A stretch of DNA of 64,000 bases, from the NCBI RefSeq assembly GCF_025370935.1, contig NC_133479.1, positions 19,071,268-19,135,267 on the forward strand. Direction: 5' to 3'. The notes below the pieces were generated by a model. That model had not been told where the DNA came from. It made no database searches and worked only from the letters and a program-made list of their open reading frames with translations. Each line of letters begins with the position of its first letter. Position 1 is the first letter of the stretch. This document shows positions 20,871-30,715 of this stretch, one piece after another. This DNA is from Choristoneura fumiferana. Lineage: Eukaryota > Arthropoda > Insecta > Lepidoptera > Tortricidae. Made by a program: the position numbers and the translations under genes.

Positions 20871-20954
20871 GGTATTAACTAACTATTATAATCCTCCGTA
20901 TCCATAATCTAAGGATGGCACAGTGCCACAAATGAACGTCTTCTTTCCTTTTTT

Positions 20955-21110
20955 TATCCATCTCCGGCGCAGTAATTGCGCTGCGCGCGCGCCGTCGGTA
21001 AACGACAATGATGCAATTAGCGCATTACGGTTATAAACTACCTTAATTGTTGCTTATTAATGTATTAATTAAGAGACGTTGATTTTCACAGTTTTAATAG
21101 GTGATTGGGA
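20955..21110. promoter_or_regulatory. Candidate conserved enhancer-like island
   Basis: The unique CpG-rich block has GCGCAGTAATTGCGC (an inverted GCGCA/TGCGC around a TAAT core) and later gcaattagcgcattac, plus cttattaatgtattaatta. Dense TAATT/ATTA cores are typical of homeodomain-bound enhancers in long introns of developmental genes. No repeat relative is present. Function is inference. Confidence 0.3.
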
Positions 21111-21154
21111 CTTTGGTTGAAGATTGAAACTGTTTATTAGGTTAATGTAATATA

Positions 21155-21482
21155 CTAGCTGTTACCCGCGACTCCGTCTCCTGAGAATTCATTTATCACA
21201 AACCCGCGGAAACTATGAAACTGTATTGTATTATGTAAAACTCTTTATTGTACATAAAAACACATGAAAATAACATAACACTGGATTATAGATGTACAAA
21301 GGCGAACTTATCCCTTAAAGGGATAAGGAAGGGATAGGGAATTTTTCGGGATAAAAACTATTCTATGTCCTTCCCCGGGACTCAAACTATCTGTACACCG
21401 AGTTTCAGCTAAATCGGTTCAGTGGTTTAGACATGAGGTAACCAACAAACAGACTTACAAACTATCTCATTTATAATTTTAG
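21155..21482 (-). mobile_element. Helitron-like H1, interrupted
   Basis: On the minus strand it ends gtcgcgggtaacagCTAG|T. The rest of the family is present (ggttcagtggtttagaca in plus sense, aactattctatgtccttccc) but is split by an inserted L2x tail at about 21,229-21,335. Confidence 0.75.
21229..21335 (-). mobile_element. L2x 3'-UTR fragment nested in H1
   Basis: On the plus strand it reads aaactctttattgtacataa and then aaggcgaacttatcccttaa, the reverse complement of the family 3' UTR with its AATAAAG signal. H1 sequence resumes at ggaatttttcgggataaaaa. Confidence 0.65.
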
Positions 21483-21485
21483 TAG

Positions 21486-21950
21486 TATAAAACAAATGCG
21501 AGATGACAGAATAATCACTTTATTAAAGTACCTACAAGGGCAGAGGTTTGCCGCGTATATTTTCAGGTGTGCCGCGATCGCCACGAGTGTCAACGAGACT
21601 CAATAAGCCTCCGCTATCCGTTATCTTATACATATTATGGGTATACTGTACGGAACCCTTTATAGGTAGTCTATGCGCCAGTTCGACTCGCACTTAGATA
21701 TTTTTACTGGTGTGCCGTGAAACTTTGATGAACGAAGTGTGCCGTTAAAACCAAAAGGTTGAAAACGTCTGTACTAGGGTGTTACGTGGGTAAAAAAAAA
21801 TACAAAATATTGGGCCCATGTTCGCATATTGTACTCCGAAGAAAATAAGCAAGCAGTCCCGTCGGAATTTTGTGACTAGGAATTAGGCTACGTACCTAGT
21901 TCCCGTGAGGTATCGACAAACTAATTATTCGCTTATAAAGTCAAGAAGAA
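21486..21950. other. Unassigned sequence, possible decayed repeat
   Basis: The text at 21,540-21,760 (gtgccgcgatcgccacgagt, gtgtgccgttaaaacc) reads like a decayed dispersed element, but no second copy was found here. Confidence 0.3.
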
Positions 21951-21961
21951 CTAGTTTAATT

Positions 21962-22151
21962 CATCATCATCATCATCATCTCAGCCGTAGGACGTCCACT
22001 GTTGGACATAGGCCTCCCCCACAGACCTCCAGTTGCTTCGGTTGGCAGCGGCCTGCATCTACCGTGAACCCGCGACTTAAATACAAGCCACACATAGCCA
22101 AGCCAATTAGCTCGTTGAAGTGGCAATGGGCGGGCCATATAGCACGGAGAG
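21962..22151 (-). mobile_element. RTE-like retrotransposon insertion with 5' inversion and 11-bp target duplication
   Basis: The minus strand of 21,962 to about 22,079 encodes ..NRSNWRSVGEAYVQQWTSYG-stop followed by a (TGA)n tail. The adjoining 22,080-22,151 encodes SLKWQWAGHIARR on the plus strand, an upstream part of the same polyprotein, so the 5' segment is flipped. CTAGTTTAATT flanks the whole at 21,951-21,961 and 22,152-22,162. About 35 codons are missing at the junction. Inversion, junction deletion and target duplication together are the known product of twin priming. A TAG replaces the Trp before Met in the 3' part. It has no enzymatic activity. Confidence 0.85.
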
Positions 22152-22162
22152 CTAGTTTAATT

Positions 22163-22751
22163 AAAGTAATTAAATAAAAGTATAGCGTCTAACAGAAAGT
22201 TTGTTAAATGTAATTAAGTATTGAATAAATTAAATTATTGCTATTCTATTATTAATTACCTAAACGCGACGAGCGTAAGTCTCGGCTACCTGCTGTCTTT
22301 TATTATAGTAACGTGGACGGTGTGCTTACGTGCCGACAATGCGGACGTACGTTCACAGCTAAGATAGAGCGCATGAGCGCCAAATAACTGACTAGGAGTC
22401 GAAGTGGTCGCCGTGGCCGAAATCGGTCGGATCATTCATTAATTACCTTACCTTAAAATTACCTGTGTCACCAACACCTACTTAGTACTGTTTTCATTAA
22501 AATGTGTCAAACCTAATCATAAGTTAATTGCATCTTGATTGAAGTTTGTAAAATTGCAGAACAAGTTGGGTCACTTATAGTTCAGAAAGTAACAATACAA
22601 GGCATAGCACGAACTTGAATTAATAATATAATAATAATAATACATTTTATTTCAGATATTTTTTACAATCATCTATAAGTGTTTTGGTTAGTGGGTACAT
22701 TAAATACTTAAATCCTATGTTAGTAAAGACTTACAAATGCTTAATGCTTAC
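22163..22751. other. Unassigned AT-rich sequence
   Basis: It includes a short (AAT)n-like run near 22,625-22,640. A cg-richer patch near 22,260-22,440 has no repeat relative here. Confidence 0.4.
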
Positions 22752-22762
22752 AATACATTCCT

Positions 22763-22842
22763 AAGAGTTGCAGGCAACCGGTGGATGTAAGTGGGAGACC
22801 TGTTGTTCAGCAGTGAACGTCTTTCGGCTGATGATGCTGATG
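22763..22842 (+). mobile_element. Short RTE-like retrotransposon tail with perfect 11-bp target duplication
   Basis: An 80-bp insert starts agttgcaggcaaccggtgga and ends cagcagtgaacgtctttcgg-ctgatgatgctgatg. AATACATTCCT flanks it at 22,752-22,762 and 22,843-22,853. It belongs to the subfamily of 11,738 but has an internal deletion and a TAA after RVAGNRWM. Confidence 0.85.
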
Positions 22843-23059
22843 AATACATTCCTTCCTACTAGTTTTGGAGTCGCTTGCGCATGCCTCCAACTTTGTTGCC
22901 TGAAGATCTACACATACAATCAATGAAACTGAATCACGTACCCTCTATAACCTGGAACCTTTGTGCTACTAATGTCATGTTGACATCCCATGCATTTGCC
23001 AAAGAAATCATAGCGAAATTGATTATGAAAAGGTTCCACCCTGGTACGTAATTCAGTTA

Positions 23060-23300
23060 CGTCGACTGTACCTGGGTAACCTGTAATCTTAATAGTTGAA
23101 ATTTTAGGATTTTAATCCAATCTCGTATTAATTTTGGATAAAGTAGTCTATGTGTTATTCCAGATTCCCAGCTATCTATATACCTTTCGGTAAAATTCCG
23201 GGATGCCCCAAAAATTCCCGTGGGAATTCCTAAAACATCGTTAATTTCACTGACGTCGCATAAAAAACCTGTGCCTAATTTCATGTCTCTAATCCTACCG
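23060..23300. repeat. Dispersed repeat related to the 50.6-kb element
   Basis: It shares gtgttattccagattcccag with gtgttatttcagacgtctgg of 50.85 kb, and aatttcatgtctctaatcct exactly with 50.77 kb. The blocks occur in a different order. The class is uncertain. Confidence 0.45.
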
Positions 23301-23640
23301 GTTGTCACACCACGCTAAAGTTACATTAGAAAAGTTTATGAAGTCGTCTAAAACACTGTTCTCTAATTTTCTACTTTTATAATTTTTTTCGTAATGTTTT
23401 CTACATTAGAAAACTTAGAAAAAAGTTGAATGAGATCGGTAAGAGTCGTTCTCAAGTTATAGCGTGACCGAGGAAAAAAAGGTTTTATTCTTTTATAGAT
23501 AAAAGGCAGTAAGATTGGTTTTTGGTTGCTGAAAGTTTCTCGATGAGGGTTAAAGCATAGATGTCGCTAGTATCGCTGCTTAAGTGACTAAATAAGAAAC
23601 AAACAAGCTGAGATATGTGGTGCAAAGGAGAAATTTGTGT
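23301..23640. other. Unassigned AT-rich sequence
   Basis: No feature was recognised. Confidence 0.5.
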
Positions 23641-23649
23641 CTGTACTCC

Positions 23650-23765
23650 TGTCCAGTGCTGGTGTAGCGGTATAGCACGCAGCACGCATTGCTGAGGACC
23701 TGGGTTCGACTCCCAGAGCTGGTATCTTTTTATGGTTTTTCTGTGCATCTATGTTTCAGTTTGTA
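23650..23765 (+). mobile_element. tRNA-derived SINE-C head
   Basis: The order is gtgctggtgtagcggtatag (A-box region), acgcagcacgcattgctgag and then ctgggttcgactcccag (B box GGTTCGACTCC). A T run follows after gctggta. The acceptor ends do not pair, so it is not a functional tRNA gene. Confidence 0.65.
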
Positions 23766-24539
23766 TTTTTAAGATAAAAGACAGATAAACTTCACTTACG
23801 TTTTTTTATAAATTAGCTATTAGGGCGACTTTAAGCTACTTATCCAAACTTAGGTGTTAAATATACTAATAATTTCAAATTTCTACGAACGTCTTACATA
23901 TTTCTGAGAGCACTGCTGCCAAGCTTAATTGGTTTTTAATTACCTTTTCTATTTTTATTCTAAGTAGATACCTAATCGAAGTTAGATTTGCTAATCTTAA
24001 AGATTGCTATTTCAAAAACTATTCTATTCTATCTTCCTTAGATTAATTAATCTGAACTTAAATAGGATTTTAATCAGTTATGGAATCTTGAGCATCGATA
24101 TTTTTAAAACACATCATAATAACTATGCCAATCAATATCTGTACGTTGGTACAAATAAGTTTGCATCACCCGAAGGGCCAAAACTATATAAAAGTAGGAG
24201 CTCCGATGACACAGTGTCTGTGTCGATTATGATTGGAAAAACGCTACCTACAGTGAAAATAATCTATTAGGCTGCGACTGATGTGCTAACCAGTTGCCAC
24301 AATTGACCAAGCGCACACTAATTACTGACAATTAGCGTCAAAAGGTTCTGAACCGTTACTCTTAATGGGATGCTGATGGCGTGTGTGCTAATTTAAAAGT
24401 GAGTTAAAATAAGTTATTTGTTATATAAACATATTAACTAGCTTGCTATAGGCTTTGTAATAATATCATAACGGACGGTTTTTTGAAAAAAAAATGGAGG
24501 TTAAGTTACCTAATCTGTTTTTAAAATATATATACCTCA
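23766..24539. other. Unassigned AT-rich sequence
   Basis: The 88-codon frame at 24,004-24,270 begins with a non-ATG codon and has no recognisable domain. Nothing else was recognised. Confidence 0.4.
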
Positions 24540-24660
24540 TTGAGTTTCTTGCCGAGTTCTTCTCAACAGATGTTTTTCCGAACCAACGGAACGACTTTTT
24601 TGACATTCATAAGTGCTTGTTATAGCCTAAATTGACTTTGAGAATACTAATTTTCGTATG
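24540..24660 (+). mobile_element. Non-LTR retrotransposon 3' end, family L5x
   Basis: It reads gagtttcttgccgagttctt, gtttttccgaacc and gacattcataagtgcttgtt-atagcctaaattga, a well-known lepidopteran retrotransposon terminus. The polyadenylation signal has decayed. Confidence 0.65.
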
Positions 24661-24764
24661 TCACAAAAAGGAGTTCAACCCGCAGTTCACAACCACTGCC
24701 CTAGATGGACCGACCAGCCAGTGTCGTCAACCGTTGGATAAAGGTAGCAAGTCGTTCTAAGAGC

Positions 24765-24900
24765 TGGTTCCCACTTGTCGGATGTCGGGCCCGGATTTTA
24801 ATCGGATGTTCCCGTGCTATTCACACGTGCCCGGCACGATTTTCTATAGAAATGACCGACATCCGACACGAAACGGATCTGACACCCGACAAGTGCTGAC
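24765..24900. mobile_element. Inverted-repeat element, cacttgtcgg type
   Basis: Cacttgtcggatgtcgg at 24,772-24,788 has its inverted counterparts in ccgacatccgac (24,857-24,868) and cacccgacaagtg (24,883-24,895). The GC-rich centre is cccggcacg-like. The open frame across it is a by-product. Confidence 0.5.
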
Positions 24901-24910
24901 GGTCCCGGGT

Positions 24911-25557
24911 CCGAGTGGTGCCGAGTCCCGGCTGCACTGAAAAAAAGCATAGCGGAACTAGTTTGGCTACTTGACGTTTAGCCAAAATTTACTAATTAGG
25001 AACTAAAATAATGCTAATATTTCAAAACTGATTTTGTAAGACATCACCTAACTTTTAGATACTAGTAAGTAGGTACACCTTAGTTTTTGTTACTGTTAGC
25101 AAATCCTTTTTTTTTTCAGTGTGCTGATGATAATTTTCTACCCTACTCTGTGACTTTTACCGATGATAGTTACTGTTCAGTGGTTCAAAGATAGTAGAAC
25201 TCATAATACATCAAAAGTACCTGTACAAATAAAGCCATATACATCAGCAAATCGCAAATGTAAAGGCTACAATCAATAAGACATAACCCAAATACGGAAT
25301 AGCTGCGCCCGCGTCGATCACGATCGTATGAAGATGTGAATGTAGCTATTCAACCACCAAGCACTTAGACAGGAGTTGACTGAAGCATTTATTTGAACGG
25401 CTCATTTGTAAATAAGGGTCTCCTGGAACAAGTCGAAATATTTAAAGTTTAAAAAGTATATTAGACAGAATACATAATATTTTATGACATATTACCATTT
25501 TTACATATTGACATATTATAAGTTGCCAATAGCTGCTGGGGTAAACGGCTTCTTGAG
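24911..25557. other. Unassigned AT-rich sequence
   Basis: A polypyrimidine run ending ttttttttttcag|tgtg lies near 25,120, but no exon-like sequence or donor follows it. Confidence 0.4.
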
Positions 25558-25735
25558 TGGAGACCGCGAATCGGCAAGCGTGGCGTGGGACGCCTCAGAC
25601 TAGGTGGAGCGAGGGTCTTCACAATGTGGCTGGCCAGAACTGGATGAGAGTGGCCGAGGATCGTGCTGAGTGGCGTGCAATTGGAGAGGCCTATGTCCAG
25701 CAGTGGAATAAGATAGGCCGATGATGAATGTGGCA
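25558..25735 (+). pseudogene. RTE-like reverse-transcriptase C-terminal fragment with frameshift
   Basis: The first frame gives WRPRIGKRGVGRLRL. After a shift a second frame gives WSEGLHNVAGQNWMRVAEDR and then EWRAIGEAYVQQW, followed by gataggccgatgatgaatg. This is the conserved C-terminal region between the thumb-like part and the stop in RTE-like elements. It is 5'-truncated, with the RT domain absent. An imperfect flanking repeat (gccaatag/ggcaatag) is visible but not convincing. Confidence 0.8.
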
Positions 25736-25873
25736 ATAGAGACTGCTACTGCCCGCTCTCACACCAAGTCCCATGGTTGTCTTTTACGACACCATACCCC
25801 ACGACACACCGCGACAGACTGGTCCGTCCTATTCTCAAACTGAGCATGGCATGGACTTAGATTTATTAATTCA

Positions 25874-26105
25874 CTAGCTGTAGCCCGCGGATCCGTTCGC
25901 ATAAAATTCATTTATTGCTATCCCGCGGGAACTATGCAATTTTCCGATATAAAAACTATCCTATGCCCTTAACCGGGACACAAAATATCTGTACGTATAT
26001 CAAAGTTCATGTAAACCCGTTCAGCCGTTATTGCGTGATTGAGTAACAAACATCCAAACATCCAAACGTCTTTAGAAACATTCACATGCATATATTAGAG
26101 TATCA
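25874..26105 (-). mobile_element. Helitron-like H1
   Basis: The minus strand ends ccgcgggctacagCTAG|T. The plus-strand body has gctatcccgcgggaactatg, aaaaactatcctatgccctt and cgttcagccgtt. Its other end merges with the adjacent SINE-A tail, so the exact boundary is unclear. Confidence 0.7.
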
Positions 26106-26286
26106 TGGATAGGACATCCCTACGTCCCACTGCAGGGCACAGGCCTCCCTCAGAATGAAGGGCTTGGGCCATAGTTCCCACGCGGCCCAGTGCGGATTGG
26201 GAACTTCACACACCCATTGAATTGCTTCGCAGGTTTGTGCAGGTTTCCTCACGATGTTTTCCTTCACCGCATAGCTCACCGCGTAG
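26106..26286 (-). mobile_element. SINE-A, head missing
   Basis: On the plus strand it reads acgtcccactgcagggcaca, ttcccacgcggcccagtgcg, gaattgcttcgcaggtttgt and acgatgttttccttcaccg. It abuts the H1 element. Confidence 0.85.
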
Positions 26287-26610
26287 GATAGGATAGTACG
26301 ATGTAAATAAAATAGGATTAGTAGGATATTCATTCATGTATGCTTAATTATATTCAAAAACAATCATTAAGACGAACTTTTATAGTACGAATCTTCAGAT
26401 TAGTTTGGTTAGGTGGGTACCTTTGCTCCTGACCAGTTTCGCAATAATTCAGACAGTCGATGTTGTACTATAAACCCTGGACCTTGTGTTCGCTATTAGC
26501 CGCCATTACAGTACGTGGGAACCGCTGGGCCGCGGGGTTAGTATGTACTAATGTGAACGTCATACACGTTCTTATCGTTCGTACATTCAGCGACAGAAAT
26601 AGCTGGATAC
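26287..26610. other. Unassigned sequence
   Basis: No feature was recognised. The minus-strand frame at 26,468-26,653 has no recognisable domain. Confidence 0.4.
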
Positions 26611-26780
26611 TATGGTGAAGGAAAACATCGCGAAGAAGTCTGCACACGTGCAAAGGAAGTCAATGGTATTCGTGAAATTCCGAATCCGCACTGGGTACGC
26701 GTTTGTACTACTGCCAAAGCCTTCTAATTCCGATAGGAGACCTGTGCCTTGGAGTGGGACGTATATAGTCCGAGATAACT
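26611..26780 (+). mobile_element. SINE-A, truncated at both ends
   Basis: It reads tatggtgaaggaaaacatcg, agtcaatggtattcgtgaaa, ttccgaatccgcactgg and ggagtgggacgtatata in family order. It is about 500 bp from the oppositely oriented copy at 26,106. Confidence 0.8.
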
Positions 26781-27145
26781 ATAATGAGAATATCACTCTA
26801 AGTATAGAACTTATTATAAAGATTATTTTACTGAGATATATGTAGTAACTTTGTTTCTACGGCAGGCGAAAAAACGAATACTCGTATTGAAGAAGTATAG
26901 GTATATTTTGTCCGATGTACTTTTTTATCGTTTACTCTTAGTACAAATTTATAAAGTACGGGCTGTTAGTGGTCACTCAAGACGATGAAACTTGTTGTAG
27001 GTATCATGTTATAGAATGACATTGAGAGATACATGCGAAAGGTTGCCCGTGGTACGATCTTTCGCATGCCGTAGTAACAGAGTATAGAAAAACATAGCTC
27101 TCTACTTTATCTCTAATTAACATAATGTTTATTTGTTTATTTTCG
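26781..27145. other. Unassigned; contains a 10-bp stem hairpin
   Basis: Catgcgaaag (27,032-27,041) and ctttcgcatg (27,059-27,068) are exact inverted copies separated by 17 nt. No known RNA or terminator matches this context. Confidence 0.35.
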
Positions 27146-27149
27146 TTTC

Positions 27150-27245
27150 TACTCTTTATTGTAGGTACAAAAAGGAAATACAAAATGCTTACAAAAAAGT
27201 GTTAATTGCAAAGGCAGACTTATCGCTGAAGGGCTCTCTGCCAGA
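27150..27245 (-). mobile_element. L2x 3'-UTR fragment
   Basis: On the plus strand it reads ctactctttattgtaggtac and then aaaggcagacttatcgctga, the reverse complement of the family end. Confidence 0.55.
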
Positions 27246-27917
27246 ATAATATACTAAGTTTCCAAAGTCGTGTGCAAGATTGTTGCTTCTTACGTCACTA
27301 AGTAACTTAACTAAGCAAGTTACCAAAATGACTTATCGTATCTTCATACACATAAAGACGAGAATCGCAAATCACTTATTTATATCAGAAAGCAAACGAG
27401 TCGATTCACATTTTTTTGTTGTTCAAATGTTTCAGTTAATTAATGTGCTTTATTTACCTTTTAAGGGAATACTAGCTAATAGAAATAAACGAGAAGTTTA
27501 CACGTTAGTTTGTCGTTGGATTTTAGTATTTATTTTAAAGAGATACGGTTAGAAGTCGTGTGTGAAATTAGTCAATTAAAGGTGCTCTAGATGGGTATTT
27601 TTATGGTGTATCCGTGAAACAGACTATAAATTTAAGCCACACTATTGGTGCGCGAGCGCATTCTAGTTTTTACATAAACGTGTTTTCTGTGAATAAAGTT
27701 TATTTTTCTATAAAAAAATTTTTTTTTTACAAGCTATTTTGATATCTGTGCTTTTTCTTGACTGTATTTGTATTATTATCCAATAAAAATGTGTATACCA
27801 AATTTCAAGGTATTCCAACCGCTGGAAGTAAATGAAAATGAACTAGAAAGATTTCAAGTAAATATAATGTACAAGGCAAAGTTTTAACTTTTTTGTAAAA
27901 AATACGCCGGCTAAGAA
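27246..27917. other. Unassigned AT-rich sequence
   Basis: The 90-codon plus-strand frame at 27,280-27,552 begins with a non-ATG codon and has no recognisable domain. Confidence 0.4.
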
Positions 27918-28160
27918 TCCCAATAATATAATATAATATTATAAAGGCGAAAGTTTGTAAATCTGTTAGTTTGTTGCCAACCTCTTCACGCCAAAACCAC
28001 TGAGCCGATTTAGATGAAATTCGGTTTACATATAGTTAGTAAAATTCGGTATATAGTCCCGGGAAAGACATAGGATAGTTTTTATCCCGGCAAATTGCAT
28101 ATTTCCCGCGGGATAGCGATAAACGAATTCTACACAGACGGCGTCGCGGGGAACTGCTAG
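27918..28160 (+). mobile_element. Helitron-like H1 with both canonical ends
   Basis: It starts after A with TCCCAATAATATAA and ends gaactgCTAG before T (28,161). An internal partial duplication repeats the aaattcggt(t/a)ta(c/t)atatag block. Near the 3' end cgtcgcggg can pair with upstream gcggg-type sequence, in line with a Helitron 3' hairpin. It is non-autonomous. Confidence 0.8.
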
Positions 28161-28595
28161 TACGAATATAAATGTTAAATCTTTATTCAAGTAGGAAGTT
28201 TGTTTATTAAGATCGTGTTCGTGACTGTTTTTAAAAATAATAGTTATTATCATTTGATTCTTATTCCAATTATTAAAACCCTTGGAATTAATATTCTATA
28301 AATTAAACTTGAAAACCAAGGTTCTAGCTGAGTAAAACTGTGCGCAAACTGGTAAACTAAACTCATCTGTTATTGTTATTTGGGCGCATCTTTAAACAAT
28401 TTTAAATCGTAAAGGTTTTTTAATATTATAAGCGCCATTTTTTTAAGTACTTGTCTGTATAATTTAGCTGACACACTTTCATAGAACATTATACTGTTCA
28501 CACAGAAAAACCAACTAAACCAAACCTAAACTGAACCTCCTTGAGTTGCTGGCAATCATGCTCATGATTATTTCTCATCAGTAAATAAATAAATA
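28161..28595. other. Unassigned AT-rich sequence
   Basis: No feature was recognised. Confidence 0.5.
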
Positions 28596-28920
28596 TCATG
28601 GGACACTTGACACCAACTGACCTACCCAAACTAAGCAAAGCTTGTTTCTATGAACACTAGGCAAGGGATAAACATACTTATATAGATAAACGCATACATA
28701 ACCCGTCACGCGTCCAAGACTCTACATAAGCCCCTAACTTTTTATGCGTTAAATGTCCTAGAGACTACCAGTAGTCTACCAGTAGTCTTTAGGACATTTC
28801 CCGCTAAAAAAAGTTAGGGACTAATGTACTCTAGGACGCGTGACGGGTTAAATACATAATAAACATCCAAGACCCGAGAACGAACATTCGTATTATTCAT
28901 ACAAACATCTGCCCCGGGAT
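28596..28920 (-). mobile_element. SINE-B interrupted by a MITE; head missing
   Basis: Body words run aaatatcatgggacacttga, ctaggcaagggataaacata and tagataaacgcatacata. After the MITE they resume aaatacataataaacatcca and cgaacattcgtatt, then stop at atctgccccggg where the tRNA-like head should be. Confidence 0.8.
28701..28848. mobile_element. 148-bp palindromic MITE with TA target duplication, nested in SINE-B
   Basis: The terminal inverted repeats are ACCCGTCACGCGTCC and its complement. Nearly the whole element folds on itself around gactaccagtag|tctaccagtagtc. TA at 28,699-28,700 and 28,849-28,850 is the target duplication. Removing the element and one TA rejoins the SINE as catacaTAaatacat. 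This is Tc1/mariner-type insertion, and the element has no transposase. Confidence 0.9.
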
Positions 28921-28972
28921 TAGATGACCCACGTGCTTGTTTGCCTCTTTCTCATTAAAAAAAATTGTACAT

Positions 28973-29275
28973 CCCAGCCTATATACGTCCCACTGCAGGG
29001 TACAGGCCTCCTCTCGTAATGAGAGGGCTTTGGCAGTAGTTCCCACGCAGGCCCAGTGCGGATTGGGAACTTCACACACACCGTTGAATTGCTTCGCATG
29101 TTTGTGTGCAGGTTTCCTCACGATGTTTTCCTTCACCGTAAAGCTCGTGGTAAATTTGAAATGTAATTCCGCACATGAATTTCGAAAACCTCAGAGGTGC
29201 GAGCCGGGGTTTGAACCCAAGATCCTCTGCTTGAGAGGCCATAGGTCAAACCACTCGCCCACCACGGCTCTCGGC
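28973..29275 (-). mobile_element. Full-length SINE-A with 15-bp target duplication
   Basis: On the minus strand the tRNA-like head ends the right side: ccgtggtgggcgagtggttt (A-box region) and GGTTCAAACCC (B box). The central body and a 3' end of cgtatataggctgggat follow. AAAAAAATTGTACAT flanks it at 28,958-28,972 and 29,276-29,290. It is the reference copy for the family. It is pol III-type and non-coding. The 148-codon plus-strand frame across it is an artefact. Confidence 0.9.
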
Positions 29276-29290
29276 AAAAAAATTGTACAT

Positions 29291-30619
29291 ACGCAAATTA
29301 AAATAAAGTACCTGCATCGCACATTGGGAAATTTCACCGTATACCTATGCCAAATCTTAAGTTGGTGTTTTTATACTATTTAATGTCTCTACACAATACT
29401 CTTTGGATTAATTTATAACAATAATAATGTAATAAATTGAACTTTTACAGTCAGTCATTTAATAAAACGCCTGATCAGTTAGGCAGCTCATTATACCGCG
29501 TAACACTTTGGGAATAGATCAAAACGACATGTCCATTAGACAATAACAATTTCTCGGCGATTCTATTAGCGGATATTCATTAGTTTTTGGGGTACCGTAG
29601 AGCTTGGACCAAACAAAAAATTAAGACAGAATTTTGCAAATAAAATGCTTCGTATGAGTTACTTAGCGAATTAGTAGGTATATTTGACTTTTACTTTAAT
29701 TTTGACTTACTTTCTAGCTTTCATCAACCAATGAATTCATGCAGGCATCTTTCAAATCTCTCCATTTCTCGTCACATTTATGACATCCTCTTTTTGCCTC
29801 ATTTGTGGACATACAGGTGGTTAGTATTTTTTGGACCCTATCCGTGTATTCCATGTATTTTTTCTTTTCTGGGTCATAGGACCAGAAACATTACTACTGA
29901 GTTTTTATTACTCGAAACAGATTTTTTTAATATTTACATACTTTTATGAAACTTAATAAACAGGCAATGAATTTTCCCAGGCGCAGGTTCTGTCCTCTTA
30001 TAGCTCGAACTTGACCAATTTTTACCCACTCACCCCAAGTAGCCCGTAGAGCTTTATAAACCATTAGTTACAATGCCGGGCAGTTACATACTATTAATTA
30101 TAATTAGCTCAGAAACTTATTAAAGTTCGAGTCAAGTGATAGGCGGTAGCGGTATTTTAATTTGATATCAATCAGTTGACGTCAAAGTAAAAAAAAAACT
30201 TTATTCAATTTGAACTTGTGACAAGCACCTGCTGAGATGTCAGTATGTTATTAATTAGTTTTAATTTTAATAGCTTCCGTGAATTAAAAAAATCCTCTGA
30301 GAATAGCTATTGCTAAGAAAAGAGAAGATTCAATTCAATTTCTTCTGAAAGTCGCATTACATTTTGACCTTTTTTTTAACTTTCATTAATAAATATCATA
30401 AATAATTTGACGTGACTTATTTAATTTTGTCAAAGATAGCTATCAGATATAAATCGAGTTCATTAAATTTAATAAGCCATTTTGACCATTTCATCTAATG
30501 AGGTCTTGATTAAGCAATTTCAGGATGCATTAAACGTAATCATGATTTATATCCCGTAACAAATATGTCTTATTAACCGTGAATCATTAGAAGTGTTGTA
30601 GAACGGTGTTTTTATATAC
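29291..30619. other. Unassigned AT-rich sequence
   Basis: The frame at 29,731-29,949 (with YRWLVFFGPYPCIPCIFSF) is Phe/Ile-rich and may be a decayed element, but no second copy was found. Nothing else was recognised. Confidence 0.4.
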
Positions 30620-30715
30620 GGTCAGTCAAGTAAGAGGTCTATCAATTTTTAAAGAACTTCCTATCAAATTAATTATGGTGCTAAATTCGAACTTTCAAAT
30701 TGACAAACATGTATT
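30620..30715 (-). repeat. Dispersed repeat D4
   Basis: It is the reverse complement relative of 33,545-33,645: shared aacttcctatcaaa / tttgataggaagtt and tcaatttttaaa / tttcaaaatcga blocks. Both end in a tggctga/gtcagtcaa-like word. Confidence 0.5.

Noticed and set aside
23650..23730. Possible tRNA gene with T-run terminator
   Set aside because: Acceptor ends are direct and not complementary. It fits a SINE head better.
25110..25140. Splice acceptor after a long T run
   Set aside because: The following sequence lacks a donor and an exon-like reading frame. T runs ending in CAG are frequent in AT-rich DNA.
28937..29383. 148-codon plus-strand ORF, longest in the window
   Set aside because: It lies across a complete SINE in antisense. 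Its length comes from conserved repeat sequence and not from a gene.
29731..29949. Possible viral or membrane-protein remnant
   Set aside because: Only hydrophobic composition supports it. No family motif was recognised and no second copy was found.
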